15,549 bases of DNA from an uncultured Flavobacteriales bacterium (GCA_943845485.1 CALTNV010000136.1:1-15549); one strand, 5' to 3'; shown: positions 1-6,949, numbered from the stretch's first letter. Notes: generated from the letters alone by a model not told the origin. Made by a program: numbers and translations.

Positions 1-113
1 CACCCGTGCGCCGGTCGCCGTCTTCTAGCAAGCTAGAAACGCTGCCCCTCGACTTGCATGTGTTAAGCCTGCCGCTAGCGTTCATCCTGAGCCAGGATCA
101 AACTCTTCATTGT
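1..113 (-). rRNA. rrs: 16S ribosomal RNA, 5' end only (partial)
   Basis: The reverse complement carries the conserved start of bacterial 16S rRNA: GAAGAGTTTGATCCTGGCTC, then the helix with ACACATGCAAGTCGA and the GGCGCACGGGTG segment near the window edge. Only about the first 110 nucleotides are present; the rest of the gene, and presumably the 23S and 5S genes, lie to the left of the window. The exact 5' end (about 113) is placed by similarity to other 16S starts and may be off by a few bases. G+C is far higher here than in the neighbouring DNA, as expected of rRNA in an AT-rich genome. Confidence 0.97.
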
Positions 114-156
114 AATTAATCTCTAATGCTCAGAATACCAATTTAATTTTATACCT

Positions 157-175
157 CAATATCTCAATGAACTTT
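157..175 (-). promoter_or_regulatory. boxA-like antitermination motif in the rRNA leader
   Basis: On the minus strand the leader between promoter and 16S reads AAAGTTCATTGAGATATTG. It resembles the GTTCTTTGACATATTG element commonly seen just before 16S genes in Bacteroidota, the presumed counterpart of the Nus-factor boxA site. The position, about 45 nt upstream of the mature 5' end and about 50 nt downstream of the promoter, fits. The assignment rests on resemblance from memory only. Confidence 0.5.
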
Positions 176-227
176 CTTTTAATTTTTATGCAACTTTAGT
201 GAACTCATTTGCTCGTTGTTGCGGGCA

Positions 228-260
228 CAAAGATACGCAACTCTTTTTATTATCTCCAAA
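228..260 (-). promoter_or_regulatory. rRNA operon promoter, Bacteroidota type
   Basis: On the minus strand a perfect -7 box TATCTTTG (228-235) follows a perfect -33 box TTTG (257-260) with a 21-nt spacer, matching the TTTG / TAnnTTTG consensus of the Bacteroidota primary sigma factor. The predicted start near 222 leaves a leader of about 110 nt before 16S. Upstream (261-300) are A-tracts on the minus strand that could act as an UP-like element. Reading direction and distance make it the rRNA operon promoter. Confidence 0.85.
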
Positions 261-451
261 CTTTTAATGAATTTTTTTCAAAGTTTTTTTGAAGGTGAGA
301 TGAAACCTAATCAATAGGTTTTATTAAAAATCTAAATATCAGATAATTAAGTGCTTTAACTTAAATTTACACATATAAATATCGTATTTGTATCATTAAT
401 ATTTACTATTTAAATAATAATTATTAATTTAAGTAGTAGTAATTTTTAAAT
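261..451. other. AT-rich intergenic spacer between the rRNA promoter and the XRE gene
   Basis: No coding frame is visible in this very A+T-rich stretch. It holds the A-tracts upstream of the rRNA promoter and a small 7-bp inverted repeat (AAACCTA 303-309 / TAGGTTT 315-321) of unknown meaning. No TAnnTTTG box is visible for the downstream plus-strand gene, so its promoter is unassigned. Confidence 0.6.
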
Positions 452-736
452 ATGTTAAATATGAAAAAACTTGATGATTCAGTACAAGAACAAGTTATGT
501 TATTTGGACAGCGTGTAAGACAGCTAAGAAAAATGGCTGTTTATACCCAAGGTGAGTTTGCAAAAGAATGTAATATACCTAGAGAGCAAATTGGAAGAAT
601 AGAAAGAGGAGAGATAAACACAAGCATAGGAAATTTATTTACAATTTCTAAAGTTTTAGGAATACCCGCTACAAAAATGTTAGATTTTTCTAATTTAGAC
701 ATCGATAGGAAAAATATTTTAGATGGAAGAATATGA
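452..736 (+). CDS. XRE-family helix-turn-helix transcriptional regulator
   Basis: This small 94-residue protein is almost entirely one HTH_3/Cro-CI domain. Residues about 18-75 show the family pattern: FGQRVRQLRK, then YTQGEFAKECNI (helix 2), REQIGRIERGE (recognition helix with the typical IxRIERGE) and the SIGNLFTISKVLGI hydrophobic helix. There is no second effector or dimerisation domain, so it is a stand-alone DNA binder; target and ligand cannot be read from the sequence. The start could be the ATG at 452 or the one three codons on (461); neither has a Shine-Dalgarno sequence. It is transcribed away from the adjacent rRNA operon and converges on rsgA, with only 9 bp between the two stop codons, which share a hairpin. 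Confidence 0.85.
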   Translation: MLNMKKLDDSVQEQVMLFGQRVRQLRKMAVYTQGEFAKECNIPREQIGRIERGEINTSIGNLFTISKVLGIPATKMLDFSNLDIDRKNILDGRI

Positions 737-768
737 AAATGATACTTATCTGTAAGTATCATTTTCAT
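733..768. terminator. bidirectional hairpin across two convergent stop codons
   Basis: A perfect 16-bp inverted repeat (733-748 / 753-768) with a 4-nt loop covers the TGA of the XRE gene (734-736) and the TAA of rsgA (746-748 on the other strand). Its right arm also encodes the last RsgA residues. Both transcripts would fold it. The U-tracts are short and sit inside the stem, so it is terminator-like rather than a textbook intrinsic terminator. It may also protect 3' ends. Confidence 0.7.
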
Positions 769-1681
769 CATCATTATATATGGAAATATAACTATCATAT
801 CTAGATAAAGCTATTGTACCTTCTTCAACTAAATGTTTAACATTACATTTTGGTTCATTAATATGAACACAATTATTAAACTTACAATGTTGACGAGCAG
901 CACTCATCTCCCTAAAATAATGGGAAATCTCTTCTTTTTCGACATCTAAAATACCTAAACCTTTAATACCAGGAGTATCAATGATTGCACCAATATTTTC
1001 TACATCAAACATTTCAGCATAAGTAGTAGTATGTTTTCCTTTAAAATGTGAATCTGAAATTATATCCGTTTTTAAATCTAAATTATTATCAATTAAATTA
1101 ATAAGTGTTGACTTACCAGTACCGGAGTGACCACTAATTAATGAAACTTTATCAGTTAAAATATTTTTAACTTTATTCACCCCAATACTTTTTAATGCGG
1201 AAACTTTAATACAGGTATAACCAATGGATTCATATAAACCTATCAAATAATCTAAGTACTCAAGAGATTCCTTATTTTCAAGCAAATCAATTTTATTAAA
1301 AACAATAACAGTTGGAATACTATATACTTCGGCAGTTAACAAAAATCTATCAATAAAACCTGTTGAAGTTTCGGGATTAAACAAGGTAACAAAAAGAATA
1401 GCTTGATCAATATTTGAAGCAATTATATGAGCACGCTTACTTAAATTAATTGACTTTCTTACAATATAATTATGCCTAGCATGAATTTTATTTATTACAC
1501 CTTGATTTAATTGACCTTTCTCTAAATCGTAACTAACTTTATCTCCAACAGCTATAGGGTTAGTTGTTTGGATACCATCGATGCGAAAACGCCCCTTAAT
1601 TCTGCAATCAATAAAATCACCACTAGAAACATCTTTGACCCTATACCAACTTCCTGTTGATTTATATACAACACCCTCCAA
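746..1681 (-). CDS. rsgA: ribosome small subunit-dependent GTPase RsgA (YjeQ), TTG start
   Basis: RsgA is a circularly permuted GTPase that checks late 30S subunit maturation. An N-terminal OB fold covers about residues 1-85. The GTPase motifs come in permuted order: G4 NKID (129-132), then the P-loop GHSGTGKST (184-192), G2 HTTT (217-220) and G3 DTPGIKGLG (235-243). A C-terminal zinc knuckle uses C266, C271, H273 and C279. At 311 residues it is of usual length. The start is a TTG at 1679-1681. It keeps the conserved N-terminus GVVYKSTGSWY, and the gldC stop codon lies in the same frame just upstream, so no earlier start is possible. It is the last gene of gldB-gldC-rsgA, with 3 bp after gldC and probable translational coupling. 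Confidence 0.95.
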   Translation of the reverse strand: MEGVVYKSTGSWYRVKDVSSGDFIDCRIKGRFRIDGIQTTNPIAVGDKVSYDLEKGQLNQGVINKIHARHNYIVRKSINLSKRAHIIASNIDQAILFVTLFNPETSTGFIDRFLLTAEVYSIPTVIVFNKIDLLENKESLEYLDYLIGLYESIGYTCIKVSALKSIGVNKVKNILTDKVSLISGHSGTGKSTLINLIDNNLDLKTDIISDSHFKGKHTTTYAEMFDVENIGAIIDTPGIKGLGILDVEKEEISHYFREMSAARQHCKFNNCVHINEPKCNVKHLVEEGTIALSRYDSYISIYNDDENDTYR

Positions 1682-1684
1682 AAG

Positions 1685-2089
1685 TTAAAGCATATTTTTT
1701 AAATCAACATCCTCGTTGTTCAATGTTGATTTCTTGGCAAACTCATCTAATTCCTCTGAAGAAATAATCTTAGTTTTTTCAGCAAAATAATTACAAGTTG
1801 CATACAAGTCTTTTATCAATTCATCTTCATCTGGAACAGCTCTTTCAAAACTCTCAACCATAGAAACTAAAGTTTGGTGAAAAAACTGCTTCATCTCATC
1901 TGTATTAAACTCTTTAGTCCATAGGTTTAAAGATAAAGTTTTCTTTTCCTCTTTGTCCCATACAGATAAAAATGCAGATTTAGATTCTGAAACAGTACCA
2001 ACATCAGGTGCATCCCAAATTATTTTTTCAGGTACATTGTTTTCATCTAATGATACCTTAATTTTTACTTCTGATTCTTTAATTGACAT
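1685..2089 (-). CDS. gldC: gliding motility protein GldC
   Basis: The 134-residue sequence matches the flavobacterial GldC pattern: an N-terminus MSIKESEVKIKVSLDENN, then PEKIIWDAPD, LSVWDKEEKKTLSLNLWTKE, and the signature DEMKQFFHQTLVSM followed by a CNYFAEK segment. There is no signal peptide or membrane segment, so it is presumably cytoplasmic. In Flavobacterium johnsoniae, GldC is an accessory protein that improves gliding, with its gene next to gldB, as here. The biochemical role is not established. The C-terminal ~20 residues, rich in Asp/Glu, look like a variable tail. It lies 7 bp after gldB and 3 bp before rsgA in one operon. Confidence 0.9.
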   Translation of the reverse strand: MSIKESEVKIKVSLDENNVPEKIIWDAPDVGTVSESKSAFLSVWDKEEKKTLSLNLWTKEFNTDEMKQFFHQTLVSMVESFERAVPDEDELIKDLYATCNYFAEKTKIISSEELDEFAKKSTLNNEDVDLKNML

Positions 2090-2096
2090 AATCGAT

Positions 2097-3110
2097 TTAT
2101 TTTTTTGGTTTAAATGAGACTAATATTTTTTTATCATCATCAATACTAAGCAATTCTGGAATTGTTATTTCATTTTCAGTAATATAATCTTCAACTATCT
2201 GCCATCCAATATATATTCCAACGCGAGAAGGACTTTGATCTCCTAAAGAATTTGTAAAAGGGGCTTCATTAACCCAACCATTAATAATTGAATTATCACT
2301 TGAAAACAGCATTTTATTCTTAACTATATACTCCCAAATGGAATATTCATTAGATTTTATCCATTCATATTCTTTTTTTGAATATTTAAGTAAAACTGAT
2401 GGATCATTATTAGGTAGAACACGTTGGAGAACCGCCATTAATTTACCATAAGAAATAATAACACTTAAAAAATTATGTTGTGAAGGTTCTTTATAATAGT
2501 TTTCAGCTATAATATTTAAAAAAAGATCAGAAGTTAAATACTTCTTATCCATTTTCTGTTTTATATATTCAGGAAAAGACGCATTGTCCTTTACGGACAA
2601 TTTTTCAGACCCAACATACATATCTAAACCAATATAAACAACCGAATCTTTAACAATAACACCATAATTATCTGCTGAATTTATTGTAACAACAGAAGGT
2701 TGATAATTAGAGTTAAAAAGTGAATTATAATAATTAAATCCTAAAATAATTTGTTTTTCAATAGAAGAAAAATCATAAAAGGTACTATGAATATCTTCTT
2801 CAATCACTCTTATATGAGGATGCTTTAAAAAAAAAGCTAAATCATCATTCGCTCTTAAAGTATATGGACTACCTTCATTCAATACTTTTTGAAAATAGAA
2901 TGAATATAAATCTCCATATTTATTAAGCATAGAATCATTCAACTCTGCTATATTATTAGGGTATGCATTATAAAGATCTCTATCGATTCTAACAAAGTTA
3001 ATTTCTGAATTAAAGGTAGGCTTTACATAACCAATCTTTTGATCACAACTAAAAAAGAAAAAACTTAATATAATAAGACTATATATGATAGAAAGATTTC
3101 TAAATTTCAT
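2097..3110 (-). CDS. gldB: gliding motility lipoprotein GldB
   Basis: The N-terminus has a lipoprotein signal: MKFR, a hydrophobic stretch to about residue 20, then FFSC with the lipidated Cys at 22. The lipobox is atypical, with Phe at -3. The body contains the GldB hallmarks: a central VVYIGLDMYVG segment, EYIKQKM, and a C-terminal SPSRVGIYIGWQIVEDYI block followed by SIDDDKKIL and a basic end, as in F. johnsoniae GldB. Length (337) fits the family. GldB is required for gliding in F. johnsoniae and is thought to sit in the cell envelope; it is not a core type IX secretion component. It heads the gldB-gldC-rsgA operon and is divergent from an outer-membrane protein gene. Confidence 0.92.
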   Translation of the reverse strand: MKFRNLSIIYSLIILSFFFFSCDQKIGYVKPTFNSEINFVRIDRDLYNAYPNNIAELNDSMLNKYGDLYSFYFQKVLNEGSPYTLRANDDLAFFLKHPHIRVIEEDIHSTFYDFSSIEKQIILGFNYYNSLFNSNYQPSVVTINSADNYGVIVKDSVVYIGLDMYVGSEKLSVKDNASFPEYIKQKMDKKYLTSDLFLNIIAENYYKEPSQHNFLSVIISYGKLMAVLQRVLPNNDPSVLLKYSKKEYEWIKSNEYSIWEYIVKNKMLFSSDNSIINGWVNEAPFTNSLGDQSPSRVGIYIGWQIVEDYITENEITIPELLSIDDDKKILVSFKPKK

Positions 3111-3129
3111 AAATAAAACTTTATTTTTG
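3097..3129 (+). promoter_or_regulatory. promoter for the outer-membrane protein-nadE unit
   Basis: A perfect -7 box TATTTTTG (3122-3129) is preceded at 21 nt by TTTC (3097-3100), a 3/4 match to the -33 TTTG. The predicted start lies near 3135, giving a leader of about 25 nt. The -33 element falls within the first codons of divergent gldB. Confidence 0.6.
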
Positions 3130-3153
3130 TGTTTACATATTAAAAAACTAAAG

Positions 3154-3161
3154 CAAAGTTA
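3154..3161 (-). promoter_or_regulatory. candidate -7 box for gldB-gldC-rsgA
   Basis: The minus strand reads TAACTTTG, a perfect TAnnTTTG, about 44 nt upstream of the gldB ATG. No TTTG-like -33 box is seen at the expected distance inside the divergent gene, so support is partial. The two promoters of the divergent pair would lie face to face, their -7 boxes about 25 bp apart. Confidence 0.4.
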
Positions 3162-3931
3162 TGAAAAAGATATTATCATTGTTACTATTTACTATATTTT
3201 CATTAGGAATAGTTAACGCTCAAAGCTCAAGTAAAGTTAGGTTTGGATTAAGTTTAAACCCATCTATTAACTGGCTATCTGCACAGAATAAAAATAAATT
3301 TGAAACAAAGGGTAGTACTTTTGGTTTTGGAGGCGGTTTAAATACTGAGATTAAACTTTCTCAAACAGCTTCACTAACAACAGGGGTTAATTTTACAACA
3401 CAAGGTGGTAATACTCAATATACTGACTCTGCATATTATAAATATGACAATTCTGAACTACAAGAACTTGATTCTCCATCAGAATCTGATTTCACCAACA
3501 TATTATTAGAGAGAAAAACTAAAATAAATTATGTTAACCTTCCTGTAGGAATTAAGTTGAAGACTCCTGAATTTGGGTTAATAACATATTATGGTGAATT
3601 TGGATTAAATTTTAGCTTTAGAACAAACTCAACAACAACTGACAAAACAAAAAACTTAATTTCGCTAGAAAATGAAGAATTAACAAATATAGTAAATACA
3701 GACGATACTCAATTGTTCAATATGGGCTTTAATTTTGGCGCAGGATTAGAATATAATATAGCTGGATCTACATCATTATTTTTTACAGTAAAGTATAACA
3801 ACAACTTTATTAATATGAACAGTAACCCTTCCAAATATTTATACGAAAAAAATACAGATGGAAGCTTTCAAAGTTTAAAACAAACAATTAACAATCAATC
3901 TGTTATATTTGCTATTGGAGTATTCTTTTAA
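3161..3931 (+). CDS. outer-membrane beta-barrel protein (PorT / OMP_b-brl_2-like)
   Basis: A clear Sec signal peptide (MKK, hydrophobic core, NA just before Gln21) is followed by about 235 residues of alternating polar and hydrophobic beta-strand sequence. Examples are VRFGLSLNPSINW, STFGFGGGLNTEIKLS, ASLTTGVNFTTQGG, INYVNLPVGIKLKT, LITYYGEFGLNFSF, FNMGFNFGAGLEYNI and TSLFFTVKYNNNF. It ends in the aromatic terminal strand VIFAIGVFF, as expected for BAM-inserted barrels. It most resembles the small PorT-like barrels common in Bacteroidota. Eight to ten strands seem likely, but the count is my estimate. Substrate or role is unknown. nadE follows after 14 bp, so the two are probably cotranscribed without an obvious functional link. 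Confidence 0.85.
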   Translation: MKKILSLLLFTIFSLGIVNAQSSSKVRFGLSLNPSINWLSAQNKNKFETKGSTFGFGGGLNTEIKLSQTASLTTGVNFTTQGGNTQYTDSAYYKYDNSELQELDSPSESDFTNILLERKTKINYVNLPVGIKLKTPEFGLITYYGEFGLNFSFRTNSTTTDKTKNLISLENEELTNIVNTDDTQLFNMGFNFGAGLEYNIAGSTSLFFTVKYNNNFINMNSNPSKYLYEKNTDGSFQSLKQTINNQSVIFAIGVFF

Positions 3932-3945
3932 TTTATCGCTAACTA

Positions 3946-4725
3946 ATGAATCATAAAGAAGTCATAAAACATATTGTAAATTGGCTATCAACTTATAGCC
4001 TAAACTCAAAAACAAACGGGTATGTTATTGGTGTATCAGGAGGTATTGATAGTGCTTTAACTTCAACCCTACTGGCAAAAACAGAGTTACCTCTGTTAGT
4101 TTTAGATATGCCTATACACCAAGATGAGAAACAAATTTCTAGAGCTAAAAACCATATTGAATGGCTAACAAAAAACTATAAAAACGTAACTTCATTAACT
4201 AATGATTTAACAAGTGTTTATGATCAATTTATAGTTTCAACAAATAATAACAGCTCTTTTGATAATGAACGATCTTTAGTAAACACTAGAGCGAGATTAA
4301 GAATGACAACTCTATATTATTACGCTCAAATACATAATTATTTAGTTGCAGGAACAGGAAACAAAGTTGAAGATTTTGGGATAGGTTTTTTTACAAAATA
4401 TGGTGACGGTGGTGTTGACTTAAGTCCAATAGCTGATTTATACAAATCAGAAGTCTATGAAATTTCTGAAGTTTTAGGAATAAATAATGACATTCTTATT
4501 GCCCCACCAACAGATGGTTTATGGAATGACAATAGAACAGATGAAGATCAAATTGGTGCTACCTATGATGAACTAGAATGGGCTATGAAATTTAAAGGAG
4601 ATTTAAAATCTTGCTCAGAAAGAGAAAAAGAAGTTTTAAGAATCTATAAGCAGTTCAACATAATTAGTAAGCATAAAACTGATCCTATCCCTATTTGTTT
4701 GATTCCAGAAAACTTAAAACACTAA
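3946..4725 (+). CDS. nadE: NH3-dependent NAD+ synthetase
   Basis: NadE amidates nicotinic acid adenine dinucleotide to NAD+ using ATP and ammonia, the last step of NAD synthesis. The N-type ATP pyrophosphatase loop SGGIDS is at 31-36. The NaAD-binding region NTRARLRMTTLYYYA starts near 113, and the conserved GTGNKVEDFGIGFFTKYGDGGVD block covers about 136-158. PIADLYKSEV follows, then APPTDGLW and TDEDQIGATYDELE. At 259 residues it is the short, glutaminase-free form (E. coli NadE is about 275), so ammonia must be supplied free. A terminator-like hairpin follows within 4 bp of the stop. Confidence 0.96.
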   Translation: MNHKEVIKHIVNWLSTYSLNSKTNGYVIGVSGGIDSALTSTLLAKTELPLLVLDMPIHQDEKQISRAKNHIEWLTKNYKNVTSLTNDLTSVYDQFIVSTNNNSSFDNERSLVNTRARLRMTTLYYYAQIHNYLVAGTGNKVEDFGIGFFTKYGDGGVDLSPIADLYKSEVYEISEVLGINNDILIAPPTDGLWNDNRTDEDQIGATYDELEWAMKFKGDLKSCSEREKEVLRIYKQFNIISKHKTDPIPICLIPENLKH

Positions 4726-4728
4726 TAC

Positions 4729-4771
4729 CATATAAAAAGGGAAGAGCATACTGTTCCTCACTTTTTATATG
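4729..4771. terminator. bidirectional hairpin between nadE and the cytochrome gene
   Basis: Arms CATATAAAAAG (4729-4739) and CTTTTTATATG (4761-4771) form a perfect 11-bp stem. Inside the 21-nt interior, GGAA (4740-4743) can pair with TTCC (4754-4757). The position between two convergent stop codons (4725 and 4789) and the T-rich arm on both strands make it a shared terminator candidate. Confidence 0.65.
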
Positions 4772-4788
4772 CATCAGGAAAGAAAAAA

Positions 4789-6867
4789 CTAATTTATTAA
4801 AGTTCTTATTTTTTCATTATTAGAAAACTTATTTAAAGCTTCATTTAAAAGAATAACTGATCTCTCTTTAACTCCCTTTCTTCTGAGTAATAATATTAAA
4901 TTGTAGTAAGCATCAGGATTATTATCATCTAATGAAATAGATTTTTCAATAGAAGAAATACTTAATTCAAATTGACTTAGTTCACTTGCTATTAATCCTT
5001 TATAATACCATAAATAAGCATTATCTGGCAACTTTGACAAACCTTTATTTATCAAATGCATTGCATTACCTAAATCACCTGAAGAAGCGAATAATATTGC
5101 AGAGTTTAAATACGGAGTAACTAGTAATGAGTCTAAAATAATTACTTTATTATAATGTTTTATTGCTTTTTCATTATCACCTAACATTTGATTATAATCA
5201 CCAAGTTGCATTTGACCATTTATCATATCTGAGTTAGAGTTTAGCATTTCTTCATATTCAAATCTAACAGCATTAAAATAAGACTTATATACTGGTGGAA
5301 TATTAAGATTAAATAAAGCCCTATAGGCTAAAACTCGAACTGATTTTTTTTTATCTTTTATCCCTTCAATTAATTGAGGGTATTTAGAAACTAAGAATTG
5401 ATTATTATTCAAAGATTGATAAGCAGACTGCCTCACAATAGCTTCATTATCAAAAAAAGATGCTATATAAACATTTAAACCTTCATTTGATAACACCTTA
5501 CTTAGATAACTAATAGCAGTTGCTCTAACTACAGGATTTATAGTGTCAATCAACAATAAATGAAGTAGATGTTTTTCTGAAGAGCCATTCAATTTAGAAC
5601 CAGGTATTAAATCATCTGAAAAATGGTACCCCCTAGAACTTCCAAACCATTCTATAATATTATTAGAAGCCCATAAATTATCGTTATCTGTGTGGCAATT
5701 AACACAAGCATTTGATGTACTAAATTTCAATGACTGATCTGGCCTCGGAATTCTAAAACTATGATCTCTTCGGTAATCATTACCCATATAAGTTTTACCA
5801 TCCATATGACAATCAACACACTGTCCTCCCGAAGAATTTAAAGGATGGTGTGTATGTAATTCAGTATCATAATCAGAGGAGACATGGCATTGGGTACAAA
5901 GCTTATTTCCTTTAAACTTAAGTTTATTTGTGTGATTATCATGACAATCACTACAAACTACATTATTCATATACATTTTACTTGATAGAAATGATGAATA
6001 CACATAGTCTTCATCTTGTATTTGTCCATCAGGTTCATAAGAATCATCTGTCAACAAATGTGGTACGTAGTTATTATAGAAATCATGGGTTGGATTATTG
6101 TTATTGGAAACACTAGTTCTCCTAGAGTGACAAGATGCACATAAATCGATTATGTTATCTTTTTGAATTTTTCCATACTGATAGGAAAAAGAATCCTTAG
6201 TTGATGTTGAAACAAGATGATTAGACCCTGGTCCGTGACAACTTTCGCAAGAAACATTTATTTCATCAAAAGTTGTATTGTAAGTCCAAGTTTCTTGATC
6301 AAAATTCTTTTGAACATTTGTACTGTGACAAGATGCGCACATTGTTGACCAATTCATACTATTATTAGTCCAATGTAACCAGTCGTGATTTGATAAAACC
6401 TCTCCTTCTCTTTGATGAAACCATTTATTTAATTTCACATCCCAAGTTAGTCTATGAACTTGTAATTGTTTTTCATTTGTTTCAATTAAATATTGCTGCA
6501 ACGGATAAAAGCCGAAAGTATATTTAATTGGCAAATCAATAATAAATCCATTATCCTCTGACTTAATAAAATAAGAGGAATCTGTTTTATAAGTCGTATA
6601 TTTAACCTCATCTAAAACAAATGTTTCTCCTTCAAAAGATCCAGCTACTGATAAAGAATCTGGTAAAAGCATCGCTTTAAAATGATCACTACTTAACCAA
6701 GAATCATATTCATCTTGATGACAAGATTCGCAGGTTTTACTTCCTACATAATGAGGTTCCTTATTAAAAAAAAACTCAGAACTATTAGACGTTTTGTCCC
6801 TTGTACTACAAGCAATATAAACAGTTATAGCTATTAATAGTAAAATGAGTTTATTTAAGTATTTCAT
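4789..6867 (-). CDS. octahaem c-type cytochrome lipoprotein with HEAT- and TPR-like repeats
   Basis: The 692-residue protein begins with a lipoprotein-type signal (hydrophobic to residue 19, Cys20; lipobox YIAC is imperfect). It has eight CXXCH haem sites: 46-50, 177-181, 207-211, 243-247, 305-309, 324-328, 350-354 and 388-392. The first half resembles the cytochrome c554-like multihaem family (EPHYVGSKTCESCHQDEYDSW; SCESCHGPGSNH). Residues about 440-525 look like two or three HEAT-type helical repeats (NPVVRATAISYL, EAIVRQSAYQSL, KSVRVLAYRALFNL). Residues about 553-685 form TPR-like helices (LGDNEKAIKHYNKVIILD; AYLWYYKGLIASELSQFELSISSIEKSISLD). It should be exported and periplasm- or surface-facing, moving electrons while docking a partner through the repeats. 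The electron acceptor is unknown and no reductase gene is adjacent. The start codon lies in a large palindrome, and no TAnnTTTG promoter is visible upstream. Confidence 0.9.
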   Translation of the reverse strand: MKYLNKLILLLIAITVYIACSTRDKTSNSSEFFFNKEPHYVGSKTCESCHQDEYDSWLSSDHFKAMLLPDSLSVAGSFEGETFVLDEVKYTTYKTDSSYFIKSEDNGFIIDLPIKYTFGFYPLQQYLIETNEKQLQVHRLTWDVKLNKWFHQREGEVLSNHDWLHWTNNSMNWSTMCASCHSTNVQKNFDQETWTYNTTFDEINVSCESCHGPGSNHLVSTSTKDSFSYQYGKIQKDNIIDLCASCHSRRTSVSNNNNPTHDFYNNYVPHLLTDDSYEPDGQIQDEDYVYSSFLSSKMYMNNVVCSDCHDNHTNKLKFKGNKLCTQCHVSSDYDTELHTHHPLNSSGGQCVDCHMDGKTYMGNDYRRDHSFRIPRPDQSLKFSTSNACVNCHTDNDNLWASNNIIEWFGSSRGYHFSDDLIPGSKLNGSSEKHLLHLLLIDTINPVVRATAISYLSKVLSNEGLNVYIASFFDNEAIVRQSAYQSLNNNQFLVSKYPQLIEGIKDKKKSVRVLAYRALFNLNIPPVYKSYFNAVRFEYEEMLNSNSDMINGQMQLGDYNQMLGDNEKAIKHYNKVIILDSLLVTPYLNSAILFASSGDLGNAMHLINKGLSKLPDNAYLWYYKGLIASELSQFELSISSIEKSISLDDNNPDAYYNLILLLRRKGVKERSVILLNEALNKFSNNEKIRTLIN

Positions 6868-6909
6868 TTTTTTTAATTAAAAATAATGAAATACTTAAAT
6901 AAACTCATT
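6844..6909. repeat. 66-bp near-perfect palindrome covering the cytochrome start codon
   Basis: Pairing about the centre 6876/6877 gives 32 complementary pairs of 33. The only mismatch is T6869/T6884. Outer arms of 25 bp (6844-6868 / 6885-6909) flank an AT-only core. The left arm, read on the minus strand, holds the ATG and first codons (MKYLNKLI) of the cytochrome gene. The right arm is their inverted copy, so the plus strand carries a mirror ATG at 6886 opening a 17-codon frame that stops at 6937-6939. In the cytochrome mRNA the start codon would be buried in a long stem if transcription begins upstream of 6909. Confidence 0.95.
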
Positions 6910-6921
6910 ATTAAATTAAAT

Positions 6922-6949
6922 AAAAAAGATATTAACTAATATCTTTTTT
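6922..6949 (-). terminator. terminator after the hpt-adk-obgE-hemJ-orf84 operon
   Basis: Arms 6922-6933 and 6938-6949 pair perfectly over 12 bp with a 4-nt loop (AAAAAAGATATT / AATATCTTTTTT). On the minus strand the stem ends in six T's, 18 bp after the stop of the 84-aa gene. The symmetry means it could also act on plus-strand transcripts. It separates the operon from the same-strand cytochrome gene, so read-through would be needed for cotranscription. Confidence 0.7.

Noticed and set aside
303..321. Small inverted repeat AAACCTA / TAGGTTT upstream of the XRE gene as an operator or terminator
   Set aside because: Only 7 bp, with no neighbouring gene end and no second copy found, so no function can be supported.
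380..391. TATCGTATTTG as a -7 box for the XRE gene
   Set aside because: The TA is five bases rather than two before TTTG, so it does not match TAnnTTTG.
541..798. Open frame on the minus strand across the XRE gene
   Set aside because: It is antisense to a gene with a clear HTH domain and its product has no recognisable pattern.
5928..6116. Open frame on the plus strand inside the cytochrome gene
   Set aside because: Antisense to CXXCH-coding sequence; the His/Tyr-rich translation reflects the complementary codons.
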